From NCBI RefSeq assembly GCF_001027745.1, contig NZ_LECU01000004.1, forward strand, positions 620,001 to 684,000: a DNA stretch of 64,000 nt, written 5' to 3'. The translations under genes were made by a program, and so were the position numbers. Below, piece by piece: positions 26,833 through 36,804 of this stretch. The notes under the pieces were generated by a model. The model was not told the DNA's origin, did not search any database, and saw nothing but the letters and a program-made list of their open reading frames with translations. Position 1 is the stretch's first letter. Every line of letters starts with the position of its first letter. The stretch is from Pedobacter sp. BMA (GTDB lineage Bacteria > Bacteroidota > Bacteroidia > Sphingobacteriales > Sphingobacteriaceae).

Positions 26833-28536
26833 TTACTGATCCAACCAAACTCTACCATCAAGTCCCCAGGTTTGCCTGTTGGCGATTTTTAGCCAATTGA
26901 GTATCTGGGAAGGAATGTCTGACGTTTGCGGAACTAATACGGCCAGTGTGCCTGCATCTGGAGGACAGATTAAATCGTTGAAATTTTCCCAGGTAAACGC
27001 ACCTATAAGAGTAAAATCATGAGCCTGTGAGGAAAGATCTGCCATTTTATTGCCGTTACCGTCAGTTGCCGGCCAGTAACCCACTAAATAGTTATAGGAT
27101 GGGTGACTCTGGTCAATCGATGTTTCGCAAGCATAGTTACCAATTACTCCATCAGGAACACTGAGTTTAAAAAATCTGATATCAGTTACATAAAAATCTG
27201 GAACACCATGACCTGATCCATTTAAAAATCCGAGTTTTAACGGGTTTGAGTTAGCCAAAGAACCTGAAGCAGTAATTTCAACCTCATTATTATAAACACC
27301 ATTGGTGTAAGTTCGTATAAAACGTTGATTTCCCCTTTGCTCCAGTTTTACCGAAAGATTTTCCCATCTGCCTTTTCTAATATCACCGCCGCGGCATTGC
27401 TTGTAATCGCTGTCTTTAGTACCGCGCCACTCAAAATACCAATACCCTTCTTCAAGATATATTACCCAGCCTACACTAGGATGTCCACTTGACCATTCAT
27501 TTCTTTTGCCTAAAACACTGGGCCACCTGAATATATCCTGGTTCTTTTTGACTTTAAGTTCTATAGTCATTTTAGTGGTATCATCAATATTGTAAACCGC
27601 AGCATCTGCCCCTGCAATTTCAGCCCTTGGTTCTTCTCCAACAAACTTGATGGATTTCCCCAGGTAGCGGTTTCCAGTAAAGGGTTTCACGATAATCCTT
27701 TTTTGATAGGTAGGGCTATAATAAATGATAAATGCATTATTAGCAGGCTTGCTGAAAATGGTTTGGTCATCTGAATTAGCAGGCAATGCGTACGCTCCAC
27801 CATCGCTTGAAGCGATAACAACTAGCCAGTCTTCGTTAATATAATTAGCGCGTTTTTTCAGCGCTGCTAATATCTCTCCTACGGTCGAATCAAATTTCTC
27901 AATCGCAGTTTTATAGGCTGGAAAGGAGTTATCATAGCCAACAGAAGCTCCTGCTTTTTCAACGTCAGTAAAATGACCTAAAATAACGGAAGCGGTGTCT
28001 GTTTTGAGTTGGTTGATCACAGCAGCTTTAACCGCGTCGTCATTAGTTAATAAACTGTTAATAGTTGCATCAGCAGTAAGCTTTTGGAACACCGACGAAG
28101 ATGTGTATGAGGCTATCTTTGTACTTGATCTGTTGTCCTTTATCCGTTTAAAAACTGCCGGATAATTCTGTAGATTATTGTTTGTTAGATCATTGTTAGT
28201 CACCATGTGCTTTGCTTTCTTCACACCAGTAAGCATACTGGCCCAGTTGGAGGCATCCAAGGTTACCTCTGGTTCATTAAGGCCAACCCAACTATAGATA
28301 GCATTTGGGAGTAGGGCTGTAATGTTCGGAATGTTTGCAGTTGACACAGACTGGCCTCTTGCTCCATCAACAACTAAGTACAAAACCTTCCGATTTCCAT
28401 ACCTGACATTTGTGGTATCTGTCCCATCTTTCTCGGTAAGAGTTCTATCGAAATCTTTATTACAGGAAAATATTGCAATGGTCATCATTGTGGCCATAAG
28501 GCCGAACAATAATTTATATTTTTTCATCTTGCTCAT
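26833..28536 (-). CDS. Lipoprotein with alkaline-phosphatase-like fold and DUF4983/LamG-like domain
   Basis: A 567-residue lipoprotein with a lipobox at Cys25 (AIFSCNKDFD). Residues about 50-300 look like the alkaline phosphatase/nucleotide pyrophosphatase fold: VLYLVVDGARGQ (metal Asp57), SNWASMLTGV where the nucleophile loop lies, HFTDVEKAGASVGYD (Asp191) and VVIASSDGGAY (Asp245). Two of the usual metal His positions appear to be Ala197 and Gly246, and the nucleophile position is uncertain (Thr92, Asp94 or Ser96), so it may bind ligand without catalysis. Residues about 310-470 form a concanavalin-like DUF4983 domain (WSSGHPSVGWVIYLEEGYWY). ATG 28527 is an alternative start. Domain naming is from recalled patterns. 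Confidence 0.75.
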   Translation of the reverse strand: MSKMKKYKLLFGLMATMMTIAIFSCNKDFDRTLTEKDGTDTTNVRYGNRKVLYLVVDGARGQSVSTANIPNITALLPNAIYSWVGLNEPEVTLDASNWASMLTGVKKAKHMVTNNDLTNNNLQNYPAVFKRIKDNRSSTKIASYTSSSVFQKLTADATINSLLTNDDAVKAAVINQLKTDTASVILGHFTDVEKAGASVGYDNSFPAYKTAIEKFDSTVGEILAALKKRANYINEDWLVVIASSDGGAYALPANSDDQTIFSKPANNAFIIYYSPTYQKRIIVKPFTGNRYLGKSIKFVGEEPRAEIAGADAAVYNIDDTTKMTIELKVKKNQDIFRWPSVLGKRNEWSSGHPSVGWVIYLEEGYWYFEWRGTKDSDYKQCRGGDIRKGRWENLSVKLEQRGNQRFIRTYTNGVYNNEVEITASGSLANSNPLKLGFLNGSGHGVPDFYVTDIRFFKLSVPDGVIGNYACETSIDQSHPSYNYLVGYWPATDGNGNKMADLSSQAHDFTLIGAFTWENFNDLICPPDAGTLAVLVPQTSDIPSQILNWLKIANRQTWGLDGRVWLDQ

Positions 28537-28566
28537 CTTTTATATTTGATTAGGCTTCTGTTCCAG

Positions 28567-30186
28567 TTATTCAATAGTCATTCTGATAATATTATTATAG
28601 GGCTGGTTATCAAAGCGATTAAAACCACCAATCAGCAATAATGCTTTCTTACCATCGGCCGATTTAGTTTCAATCACATCAGATAATCCGCCATTGAAAG
28701 GGCCGGTAGTATTATAACCAGGAGCAAGCGCTCCTGCAGCGGTGAGAATCATAAATCCATTTCTGGTGATGTTATCATACTTTCTGAAATCGCCCCCCAC
28801 AACAATTAAACCTGTAGAAAGCTGCCGGGCAAAGTATGGATATCCCCCTTCATAGGCTTTTGCACTGAACGATTCATCTAATGATCCGTCCTCGTTCAAT
28901 AATGCAATACCATTTGCTGGTTTACCGTTATATTGAGTGAAAGTCCCGGTAATTAAATATTTCCTGGTGGTAGCATTATAAGTTAAAGACCCAATACCGT
29001 TGTTGGCACCAGTGCCTGGATTAAACGATGGATCTTTAGCTCCTGCAGCTGTTAAGCGCAATATTCTTACAGCAGGCTGATCATCAAAAGTGCTGAAATT
29101 ACCCCATACCATTAGCTTTTCAAAGTTTGTAGCATCAGTGTGCATATAAGTATCAATAGGTCCGTTTGCACTAACACCTCCTTTGTTGGTCGCTGTGTTG
29201 AAACGGAAAGTTTTATCCAGCGATCCGTCTAAGTTAAAACGTAGGATTTGCCTGATATCCGTACTATCCATAATCACGGTGTCTCTGGTATTATCATAAT
29301 TCGCTCTACGGTAATCTCTTTTTACATAGTATCTGAAACTTCCGGTAGCCAAAATTTTGCCTTGATGAGGATAAACACGATTGATGAATGCATTTGTTCC
29401 ACCGTTGAACTTTGGAAACCATTTATGCGTTGTGGTATCGGTTAATGTGGGTCTGCGTTGTGTGCGGATGTAAACTGTGTCAATAGCTCCATTAGGAAAC
29501 AAACTGGTGATGTTACTGATGTTTTCTGTGCGCTGGTTATAGCCGCTGAAACCTCCGGCAATGATGAAGCGTCCGCCAATTTCCATCACTCTGGAAAGCG
29601 AACCATTGGCTCCGCGTCCGGTTCTGAAGGTTCGGTCATACTCGCCATCCAAAGAAACCCTTGCAATTCTATTTATCGGAGTTACAATTCCCTTATTGTC
29701 ATAATTGGTAAAAGAGCCTACAACAATTGCCCGGCCATCATTCATTTCATAGAACTGACTTACATATCCGTTTGCTCCCAGGCTCGCCTTCCAGGTGATG
29801 TCATTTTTCACCAAACCTGTTACCGTAAATTGCGGCCCTACAACCAATTGATCGCCAATGGCAATGGAAACATTTCCTGTACTGCCGGCTGCGGGCACTT
29901 TTACAGTGATTTCTGTAGCTGTTACACTCACAACTTCCGCCTTTTCACCATTAAACATAAAGGTCAGCTGATCTTTAAAAGGCATCAGTCCAGTTGCTTT
30001 AATGGTAACAGTCGTTCCCACTATTCCTTCTGCCGGAACAGGTGGCGCTGTCTGACTGATCAAAACTCCGAGCGGCTGTTTGCCTACACCATAAGGCTCT
30101 TCTCCAAGTTCTTCTTCCTTTTTACAGCCTTGAATGATCAAGCCAATCAGGAAAAATATCGTAAGAATGTATTTAATTTTTTTCAT
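28567..30186 (-). CDS. Lipoprotein with TIG/IPT domain and beta-propeller-like repeats (DUF5008-like)
   Basis: A lipoprotein of about 539 residues; Cys21 in LIIQGCKKEEELGEE is followed by acidic residues that suit surface export. Residues about 38-125 are an IPT/TIG domain (GTTVTIKATGLMPFKDQLTF, ending GPQFTVTGL). The remainder has repeated blade-like units with the delta-60 pattern, for example ARVSLDGEYDRTFRTGRGAN, LRFNLDGSLDKTFRFN and ALLNEDGSLDESFSAK, each preceded by a G-x-F-x-x-Y/F turn (VVGSFTNYD, IAGGFSGYN, LIGGFNRFD). This suggests a propeller for ligand or protein binding. There is no catalytic motif. The ATG at 30186 fits the signal; a TTG lies two codons upstream. Confidence 0.78.
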   Translation of the reverse strand: MKKIKYILTIFFLIGLIIQGCKKEEELGEEPYGVGKQPLGVLISQTAPPVPAEGIVGTTVTIKATGLMPFKDQLTFMFNGEKAEVVSVTATEITVKVPAAGSTGNVSIAIGDQLVVGPQFTVTGLVKNDITWKASLGANGYVSQFYEMNDGRAIVVGSFTNYDNKGIVTPINRIARVSLDGEYDRTFRTGRGANGSLSRVMEIGGRFIIAGGFSGYNQRTENISNITSLFPNGAIDTVYIRTQRRPTLTDTTTHKWFPKFNGGTNAFINRVYPHQGKILATGSFRYYVKRDYRRANYDNTRDTVIMDSTDIRQILRFNLDGSLDKTFRFNTATNKGGVSANGPIDTYMHTDATNFEKLMVWGNFSTFDDQPAVRILRLTAAGAKDPSFNPGTGANNGIGSLTYNATTRKYLITGTFTQYNGKPANGIALLNEDGSLDESFSAKAYEGGYPYFARQLSTGLIVVGGDFRKYDNITRNGFMILTAAGALAPGYNTTGPFNGGLSDVIETKSADGKKALLLIGGFNRFDNQPYNNIIRMTIE

Positions 30187-30214
30187 GTTCAAATTCCTTT
30201 AATATTAAACCTTA

Positions 30215-30940
30215 TTATTTGGATGTACTTTGAGTTAAACCAGTAGTGTACACATCATTGAAAAACTCATACAAACTGAAGCCTAAATAAGCTCCGGAAT
30301 AAGCTAGCGAATGTACAACACCGTTGGTAGGCTTGATATCCGATGATGCAATGTTCACAGAAATCCAGTTGTCGTTGGGTTTCGAGATATCGGGGATATA
30401 GGAAAATACCAGGTTTCGGTAACCGATATATCTGATTCCATTCGCATCACCAAAGGAAACTCCAATATTTGACACAGTATTATTGTAATCATAGTATAAA
30501 GCTCCGGGATAAATCGATCTCAGCCCCAGGTCAATCTGGGTATAATCTTTCAAACGATTTACTCCTTTAAACATATAACGCTGAAGGTATTTTTTCCAGA
30601 TTAGCGGTGAGATCTGATCAAGGGTTTTCACCGTATCTTTGCCTGAATAAAACAGTAAATTGTTAAGGCCGTTTGTTCGAACAGTCCCAATCGTCCTTTT
30701 AATTACATCATCATCAAAGGCAAAAAAAGTAAAGTCTTCACTACTGAACTGTTTCTCCATCCCTGCAAGTTTTACAATTTGGGCCACGGTATCAAATGGC
30801 ACTTTTTTAGCCTGCAGGTATTGCAGCATATTCCCCTGATAATCTGGATTTGCTTTGCCACCATCTATATAATACTCATCACGTTTACAGGCGCTCAAGA
30901 CCAGTAAAAATGCTGCACATATCATTATTAGCTTTTTCAT
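30215..30940 (-). CDS. Fasciclin-domain (FAS1) lipoprotein
   Basis: A 241-residue lipoprotein with Cys18 (VLSACKRDEYY). A single FAS1-like domain covers most of the rest: NMLQYLQAKKVPFDTVAQIV, FTFFAFDDDVIKRT, the H-box region LQRYMFKGVNRLKDY and the C-terminal TNGVVHSLAYSG. FAS1 domains mediate adhesion or protein contact. It follows SusD with a 21-bp gap, the same position as the larger fasciclin protein in the upstream module. It lacks the F5/8-like domain of that paralogue. Its ligand is unknown. Confidence 0.82.
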   Translation of the reverse strand: MKKLIMICAAFLLVLSACKRDEYYIDGGKANPDYQGNMLQYLQAKKVPFDTVAQIVKLAGMEKQFSSEDFTFFAFDDDVIKRTIGTVRTNGLNNLLFYSGKDTVKTLDQISPLIWKKYLQRYMFKGVNRLKDYTQIDLGLRSIYPGALYYDYNNTVSNIGVSFGDANGIRYIGYRNLVFSYIPDISKPNDNWISVNIASSDIKPTNGVVHSLAYSGAYLGFSLYEFFNDVYTTGLTQSTSK

Positions 30941-30961
30941 ATCTTAATCTTTTCTAATCAA

Positions 30962-32494
30962 TTAATTACCACCATTTACCCAATAGTCATTTAAAACTAC
31001 GTAAGGGTTATTATTTCTGGCATTCGAATTTAATGGCCATGTCCATGCCCCGCGATTGAATTTATCAGCCGTTAAAACATTATAAGACCATTGGTTACTT
31101 AAAATCCTTTTTGTCCGAACCAAATCAAAATAATGGTGCCCTTCACCAATCAATTCTCTCGATCGTTCATAAAAAATGAAATCTTTAAGTGCTGAACCGC
31201 CGCCGCCTGAGTATTTTGAGGCCTGGGCACGATCCCTAATCATATTCACCATAGTGATCGCATCCGCATCCTGACCAAGTTCGGCAAGCGCCTCTGCGGC
31301 AAGCAGAATTTCGCCACCGTAACGGAAAACCATAAAAGTATTATCTGGATTGGCATTCTCTTCTCCTGTAGCAAATGCATTCTGCGCGTATTTTAATAAC
31401 ATAAACTTTCCGTTATCAGCAAAAATATCCTCGTTAAACCATGCGGTTATCCTTCTGTCGCTTCCATCTTGAAAAAGCTTTTGCATGTACTCTCCACGAT
31501 AATAAGCAAAGCTCACGCGGTGGGTATATTCCGGCCGCTTATAGGGATAGTGAATAAACATATCAGCAATTGGTGATACACTTGAATTGGCATCTCCATA
31601 GTTGATACTTCTGTAAAACTCGAATAAACTTTCATCTGACCTTCCTTTAATTACTGTTGCCCATTCGGAGATCGGCAATAGCCTGAACGCCTTACTTGCA
31701 ATTAGCTCTTTTCCTAAATCAGCAGTTTCCTGGTAATATTTATTGGCATTTCCCGGATCAAAACCTGCATTCCACATATTCATCTCCATGATTAAAGCAA
31801 CTATGCTTCCACGGTTTGCCCTCACTCCTTTAATGGATGGGTCAGTATAAGTCCATGCAATATTGTTTTTATGGGTTTTTAAATCGGCAATACATTTATT
31901 TAATACTGATACAAAATTCTCCCGTGGAAGGGGTGTAGCATGAAAAGCATCAGTGTAATAGACCACATTACCATAAAGGCGCACCATAATAAAATAGCTC
32001 AGTGAGCGGATGAATGCTGCTTCAGCCTTAAATGCATTTTTTTCTGTTTCCGTTACACCCGGAACGCCTTCGTCCAACTTGGCGATTAATATGTTTGCAC
32101 CCTGAATAGCTTGATAATAAGCCCGCCAGTCAGTAATTGAATTGAAATTGTAATTAATGTCACTCGACCACGGAAAGGAATTATTAAGAACAGTTAACAA
32201 ATCATTTCTACCCAAATATTCGACAAATGCACGTGCTGGTGCATGGTCCGATTGACTTTCATATTGTACCTCGCCAGACCTGTATTCGCCTGTGGCGCCA
32301 ATAAAATGTGTTTCGTTGTATTTCCCAAAAACAATTCTCGATAAATCGTAAATGTTTGCAACCACATCTTCCTTAGATTGGAAAAAGTTGTTTCCTGATA
32401 ATTTATCCAAAGGCTGGATATCAAGAAACTTTTTACACGATGGCAAACAGAATGATGCCACTAAGAGTAATGTATATATAATAACTTTTTTCAT
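30962..32494 (-). CDS. SusD/RagB family lipoprotein (second module of the region 3 locus)
   Basis: A 510-residue nutrient-binding lipoprotein with Cys20 (CLPSCKKFLDIQPLDKLSG), where the LDIQP motif is typical of SusD N-termini. Helical repeats include AFKAEAAFIRSLSYFIMVRL with YGNVVYYTD, GGEILLAAEALAELGQDADA and FIFYERSRELIGEGHHYFDL with VRTKR. The C-terminus TWPLNSNARNNNPYVVLNDY is the normal ending. It pairs with the SusC immediately upstream (12-bp gap). The substrate is unknown because no glycoside hydrolase lies nearby. Confidence 0.92.
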   Translation of the reverse strand: MKKVIIYTLLLVASFCLPSCKKFLDIQPLDKLSGNNFFQSKEDVVANIYDLSRIVFGKYNETHFIGATGEYRSGEVQYESQSDHAPARAFVEYLGRNDLLTVLNNSFPWSSDINYNFNSITDWRAYYQAIQGANILIAKLDEGVPGVTETEKNAFKAEAAFIRSLSYFIMVRLYGNVVYYTDAFHATPLPRENFVSVLNKCIADLKTHKNNIAWTYTDPSIKGVRANRGSIVALIMEMNMWNAGFDPGNANKYYQETADLGKELIASKAFRLLPISEWATVIKGRSDESLFEFYRSINYGDANSSVSPIADMFIHYPYKRPEYTHRVSFAYYRGEYMQKLFQDGSDRRITAWFNEDIFADNGKFMLLKYAQNAFATGEENANPDNTFMVFRYGGEILLAAEALAELGQDADAITMVNMIRDRAQASKYSGGGGSALKDFIFYERSRELIGEGHHYFDLVRTKRILSNQWSYNVLTADKFNRGAWTWPLNSNARNNNPYVVLNDYWVNGGN

Positions 32495-32506
32495 AACAAT
32501 AGTAGA

Positions 32507-35500
32507 TTAGTTGCCTGTATTAAGTTCTAAGTTTAAACCAATATTATAAGTACGTGGAACCGGATACCCCGTGGAAATATCTCTTCCCAGGGTGGTTACG
32601 TTTTCCGGATTTGGTCCGCTATATTTAGAGAACGTTATCAGGTTATTTGTAGAGGCATAAATTCTCAATTGATTTAGCCCGAACCGCCTGATCAGTTTCT
32701 TATCGAACATGTATGAAAGAGTGACGTTATTGATCTTCAGGTAACTGCCACTTTCTTGCCACAGGGTTTGATCAGCTCTTAAAGGCTGAATCTGATTGTA
32801 ACGTTTATAATCGTATGGATATGGATATTTTGCCATGTCACCCGGAGCTTTCCAGATATTAAGATCATTTAATGGCACCACTGATGTTTGAGAGAATGGG
32901 TCGCGCATAATTGCTATCCTATCTGCGAGAGCATTGTTCAAAATTGTACGGTCTGCAGTATAAACAGCATAGATATTTAATCCCCAGTTCTTATATCTGA
33001 TATTGGTAGAGATACCTCCTGTAATCAATGGCTGTGAATTGCCGGTGATTTCATAGTCCCTGTCATCTAGAATATAATCGCCGTTAACATCTTTCAGTAT
33101 TGGATCCCCACCAAGAAAAAACTGTCCGTTCGATTGATATCTCTTTCCGGTAACCGGATCTACAGGCACATCTCCATCAGTTTTATATACCCCCTGATTA
33201 ATGCGTAAATAGTTTGACAAAGTATTTCTTCCAACGCGGTAAACTACATGCTGTAAATACCCGGAGTCGTCAAAACGAATATCCTGCCCATTATATTCTG
33301 AAGGGAGACGAAGCAATACATCCCGGTTAATTGCTCCATTCAAAGAAATTGAGATATCAAGATCTTTTTTTACTACAGGCCTGAAAGTGATCATCACCTC
33401 AGTACCATAATTGGCAATAGCAGCGTCATTGCTAGCTAAAATATTAAAGCCTGTAATATTGGATAAGCGGCTTTCATAGAGTAGGTTGTCAACCTTTTTA
33501 TAATAGGTATCGAAGTTGATTGCTACACGCTCATTGAATAAACCTAAGTCAAAGCCCAGGTTATACTGACTAGTAGTAGTAGGTTTAAGAGATGGATTAG
33601 GAATGATGTTATAGTTGATTCCAATCGTAGGGTTATTGTTGAAGTTGCCGTTTAGATTGTAAATCCCGTAGATGCTTTCCAGGTTACCGCTTGGAACAAT
33701 ATTTTGTCCCCAGGTTAATCTTAAACTACCATAAGATAGCCATTTTTTATCTGCTAACCAGTTCTCTTTATTGAAGTTCCATCTCAAACCCACTGAAGGA
33801 TTTTTAGAATACGGATTATCTAAACCAGTTGACGAGGTACCATCCAGACGATAAGAAAGTTCAGCTACGTATTTTTTGTCATAGTCGTATGAAACGGAAC
33901 CAGCAAAAGATGCAATAGTAGCATTCCTATAATTCTCTAATACACCTCCCCCTCTGGAGTAATAAGCATCATAACCTACAGGTCCCTGGTATTGGTCGTT
34001 AGGCGTTCTTTGCTGTAAAGTAATACCAGCTTGTTTTCCTTGTTTATAAATTTCGTTAAATGTGTTTATAAACAGGTTGTGCTTATCACCGAAGGTTTTA
34101 GCATATGTAATACCATTACGGTTATACAACTGGTAGTTTCTACCCACATAATCATAAAGTTTAGAAAACTGGCCATTTGCGGCGGCAGGGGTAAATGTCG
34201 ATTCTGTATCAGATGTATAATCGTAACTTAATGTTGACGAGGCAGCAAGACCAGGAATGAATTCATAGCGTGCTTCCACATTTGTTCTTAAGTTTCGGGA
34301 ATTGTTATCATTTAACGTTTGCAATGCAGATAGTACACCTCCTGATGCCTGATAAAATGATGGCGGGGGAAGTAAACTGGATGCCTGGCCATTTTGAGCA
34401 ACACCTGATTGCAATAACCCTACTCCATTACCTTTATTCTGCTTACCTACTGATCCATTAATGAAACCGAAGAACCTGAACTTGTCGTTGGGTTTGAACT
34501 CCATGTTCATGTTAAGGTTGTAACGATCATAACCTGTATTTTTGATTACTCCTTTTTCTGTGTAATAGCCCACGTTCGCCTTGTAGTTAAACTTCGGATC
34601 ACCACCGTCCAACGCCAGGTTATGACTTTGATTGTAGGTGCTTTGATAGAATACACTTTGCCAATCAGTGGAATTATTCCAGTAAGCATTTAAGCTGTCC
34701 GACAAGAATGGAGTGTTGGAAATTCTTCGTATATCATCCACATTTGATGCATTGAGAATGATCTGCTGAATCTTCAATTGTCGCTCGGAGTTACCACCCA
34801 AAGTTTCACGAAGTTTTGGCGGGGCATTCACGAAAGCATTGGTTACATATCTTATTCTCGGAACTTTAGAGTTACCTCTTTTGGTGGTAATGATAATAAC
34901 ACCGTAAGCCCCTCTTGACCCGTACATTGCGGTGGCCTGTGCATCTTTTAGAATCTGGATATTCTCAATATCTTCCTGAGGTATGAGCGAGAGTGGGCTC
35001 ACACCAGGTCCCTGAGTTTGAAAACCGAATTCAGCAGCCTTGTCTGCATCAAGTGGCACGCCATCAATGATGTATAATGGTGAGGTAGGCTGCAAGAAAG
35101 ATTCATTACCACTGCCTGAAATTGTCAGGCTGGACAAACCACGAACCTGTACAGATCCCCTGAATCCCGGAGCACCAGTGTTATTTTGTATGTTCAATCC
35201 TGGCACTTTACCCTGAAGCAGTTGCTCGACGTTTGATACCGGAATATCCTGAACTTCTTTAGCTTGGATTAACACTGAGGAACCGGTCGTTGTCTGTTTC
35301 GACCGATTTTGGTATGCCACAATGATTACATCATCAAGTGCAGTACGATCTTCACTGATAGTAACTGTCACATTATTCGAGCCGGTAACTTTATATTTTT
35401 GGGTATTGAAACCCAAAAATTTAAATAATAGCGTTGACCCTATTGGTACATTGACAGTAAACTGTCCGCTACCACTTGTTTGTGTCAAACCCTTATTGGT

Positions 35501-35656
35501 CTCCTCAAGAATTACAGAAACCCCAGGAACTCCTTGTTTGGTTTCCTTATCCACAACCTTACCATTGAGAATCATGGTCTTTTGCTGTGAATAAGCATGA
35601 GTACCACAGATTATACATACAATAAGTATGATATAAAAAAGTATATTTCTTTTCAT
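32507..35656 (-). CDS. SusC/RagA family TonB-dependent transporter (second module of the region 3 locus)
   Basis: A 1049-residue outer-membrane transporter. Residues 1-23 are the signal peptide (ending AYSQ), followed by the carboxypeptidase-like domain (TMILNGKVVDKETKQGVPGV). The plug has VIIVAYQNRSKQTTTGSSVL, LYIIDGVPLDADK and ATAMYGSRGAYGVIIITTKR. The barrel ends with YPVPRTYNIGLNLELNTGN. It starts 23 bp after the DUF5007 gene, so it is part of the same transcript as the first module. The second SusC of a tandem pair usually handles a related but distinct ligand (inference). Confidence 0.93.
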   Translation of the reverse strand: MKRNILFYIILIVCIICGTHAYSQQKTMILNGKVVDKETKQGVPGVSVILEETNKGLTQTSGSGQFTVNVPIGSTLLFKFLGFNTQKYKVTGSNNVTVTISEDRTALDDVIIVAYQNRSKQTTTGSSVLIQAKEVQDIPVSNVEQLLQGKVPGLNIQNNTGAPGFRGSVQVRGLSSLTISGSGNESFLQPTSPLYIIDGVPLDADKAAEFGFQTQGPGVSPLSLIPQEDIENIQILKDAQATAMYGSRGAYGVIIITTKRGNSKVPRIRYVTNAFVNAPPKLRETLGGNSERQLKIQQIILNASNVDDIRRISNTPFLSDSLNAYWNNSTDWQSVFYQSTYNQSHNLALDGGDPKFNYKANVGYYTEKGVIKNTGYDRYNLNMNMEFKPNDKFRFFGFINGSVGKQNKGNGVGLLQSGVAQNGQASSLLPPPSFYQASGGVLSALQTLNDNNSRNLRTNVEARYEFIPGLAASSTLSYDYTSDTESTFTPAAANGQFSKLYDYVGRNYQLYNRNGITYAKTFGDKHNLFINTFNEIYKQGKQAGITLQQRTPNDQYQGPVGYDAYYSRGGGVLENYRNATIASFAGSVSYDYDKKYVAELSYRLDGTSSTGLDNPYSKNPSVGLRWNFNKENWLADKKWLSYGSLRLTWGQNIVPSGNLESIYGIYNLNGNFNNNPTIGINYNIIPNPSLKPTTTSQYNLGFDLGLFNERVAINFDTYYKKVDNLLYESRLSNITGFNILASNDAAIANYGTEVMITFRPVVKKDLDISISLNGAINRDVLLRLPSEYNGQDIRFDDSGYLQHVVYRVGRNTLSNYLRINQGVYKTDGDVPVDPVTGKRYQSNGQFFLGGDPILKDVNGDYILDDRDYEITGNSQPLITGGISTNIRYKNWGLNIYAVYTADRTILNNALADRIAIMRDPFSQTSVVPLNDLNIWKAPGDMAKYPYPYDYKRYNQIQPLRADQTLWQESGSYLKINNVTLSYMFDKKLIRRFGLNQLRIYASTNNLITFSKYSGPNPENVTTLGRDISTGYPVPRTYNIGLNLELNTGN

Positions 35657-35679
35657 AATAAATAGCGTTAAACGTTACC

Positions 35680-36768
35680 CTATTCGCTAGCGAATTTTGG
35701 ATTCTCTGTTTTAAAGTGAAAAACAATTTCCCAGTCTCCTGCCTTGTAGATGGCGAAATCGATACCAAAGTTGGCCACGGTACGACCTCCACCGAAAGCA
35801 CCCCTTGAATAGCTTAGATTTACCCTTGCTCTGGAGCCACCTGTAGCATAAGAGGTTGGAATTTCAACCAGGGGAATCGGATAGGCTACGTCATACTGAA
35901 CATACTTATCAGTTTTCTGGAAATTAAATCCATGAATCATTTTATCCCATACAGTCTCATTGAAGAAAGCCGGATTGATCTCAACCAGATCTTTATTTAA
36001 CACCTTAATTCTAAGCGAATGTCCGTTACCGCCGGAAAACGGACGGATATATACAACCACATCTTTTTTATCGTCGTTACTAACCAGTGCCTGGTTTGAC
36101 GTTTCGCCAATTACATTGGTTAAAAATGGACGTATATAATCCCTGAGCGTTTTATCTAGAGGAAATTTTGGGTCTGGCGCAGGCAATCCGCTATATAAAT
36201 TAATATCATTTGAGGGTTCATACGGACGCTCCCGCCATGGTCTGATCTGAAAGTCACGAATCAGTCTTTCCCCGCCCGAATTTTTCACCTTAACATCAAA
36301 GAAACGCGTATCCTGCGCAAAATTTGTACTGTCGGTTGGTCGCGGGGAAACCAGTTGATTGGTTGACGACCCCCAAAGAATAAATTCTCCTGAAGGGCGC
36401 ATCTCAAAAAGCTGATGAGATTCAATTTTTCTTTTGGCTTCGATTTCAGCCAAGGATTTTTCTAAACCTGTATAGGGAGCAGTCCATACATATGTGGGCA
36501 CCTTCTGAAAGATATCAGTCACTACTCTTCCATCTCCCCAGCGTGGATTTACAATTTCAAAGGTGATTGGCTGAGTAGAGTTATCTCCGTTAAAGCCACC
36601 GATTAGATTATTTCTGCCAATAATCGGCTCAAGGATCTTATTGCTAAAGTTTACATTATTACTCAGATAATCTTTCTCATCTGGAAAGTTGTAAAGCTTC
36701 TTACAGCCACTTAAGGCAACAAAAATAAACAGTATCAATAGAAGATCTTTTTTAGCAATTAACTTCAT
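35680..36768 (-). CDS. DUF5007-type lipoprotein
   Basis: A lipoprotein of about 362 residues; the lipobox ends at Cys22 (VALSGCKKLYNFPDEKDYLS). I recognise the pattern as DUF5007 of Bacteroidota (confidence moderate). Visible blocks are ILEPIIGRNNLIGGFNGDNS, PITFEIVNPRWGDGRVVTDI, the Pro-rich PTYVWTAPYTGLEKSLAEIE and a C-terminal FGIDFAIYKAGDWEIVFHFK. No catalytic motif is seen. It lies between the first module (SusC-SusD-fasciclin) and the second SusC. An ATG at 36801 would add eleven charged residues; the ATG at 36768 gives a normal signal peptide. Confidence 0.75.
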   Translation of the reverse strand: MKLIAKKDLLLILFIFVALSGCKKLYNFPDEKDYLSNNVNFSNKILEPIIGRNNLIGGFNGDNSTQPITFEIVNPRWGDGRVVTDIFQKVPTYVWTAPYTGLEKSLAEIEAKRKIESHQLFEMRPSGEFILWGSSTNQLVSPRPTDSTNFAQDTRFFDVKVKNSGGERLIRDFQIRPWRERPYEPSNDINLYSGLPAPDPKFPLDKTLRDYIRPFLTNVIGETSNQALVSNDDKKDVVVYIRPFSGGNGHSLRIKVLNKDLVEINPAFFNETVWDKMIHGFNFQKTDKYVQYDVAYPIPLVEIPTSYATGGSRARVNLSYSRGAFGGGRTVANFGIDFAIYKAGDWEIVFHFKTENPKFASE

Positions 36769-36804
36769 AAGTTTTTCTGATTTATTGTTTTCGTAATCCA
36801 TCTT

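Noticed and set aside
29458..30246. 262-residue open frame on the plus strand
   Set aside because: It lies wholly antisense to the TIG/propeller lipoprotein gene, has no recognisable domain and has no start signal; a shadow frame.
35665..35676. Partial match TTAAACGTTACC before the second susC of region 3
   Set aside because: Matches the shared 12-mer at only 9 positions and sits in a 23-bp operon gap; too weak to call an operator.
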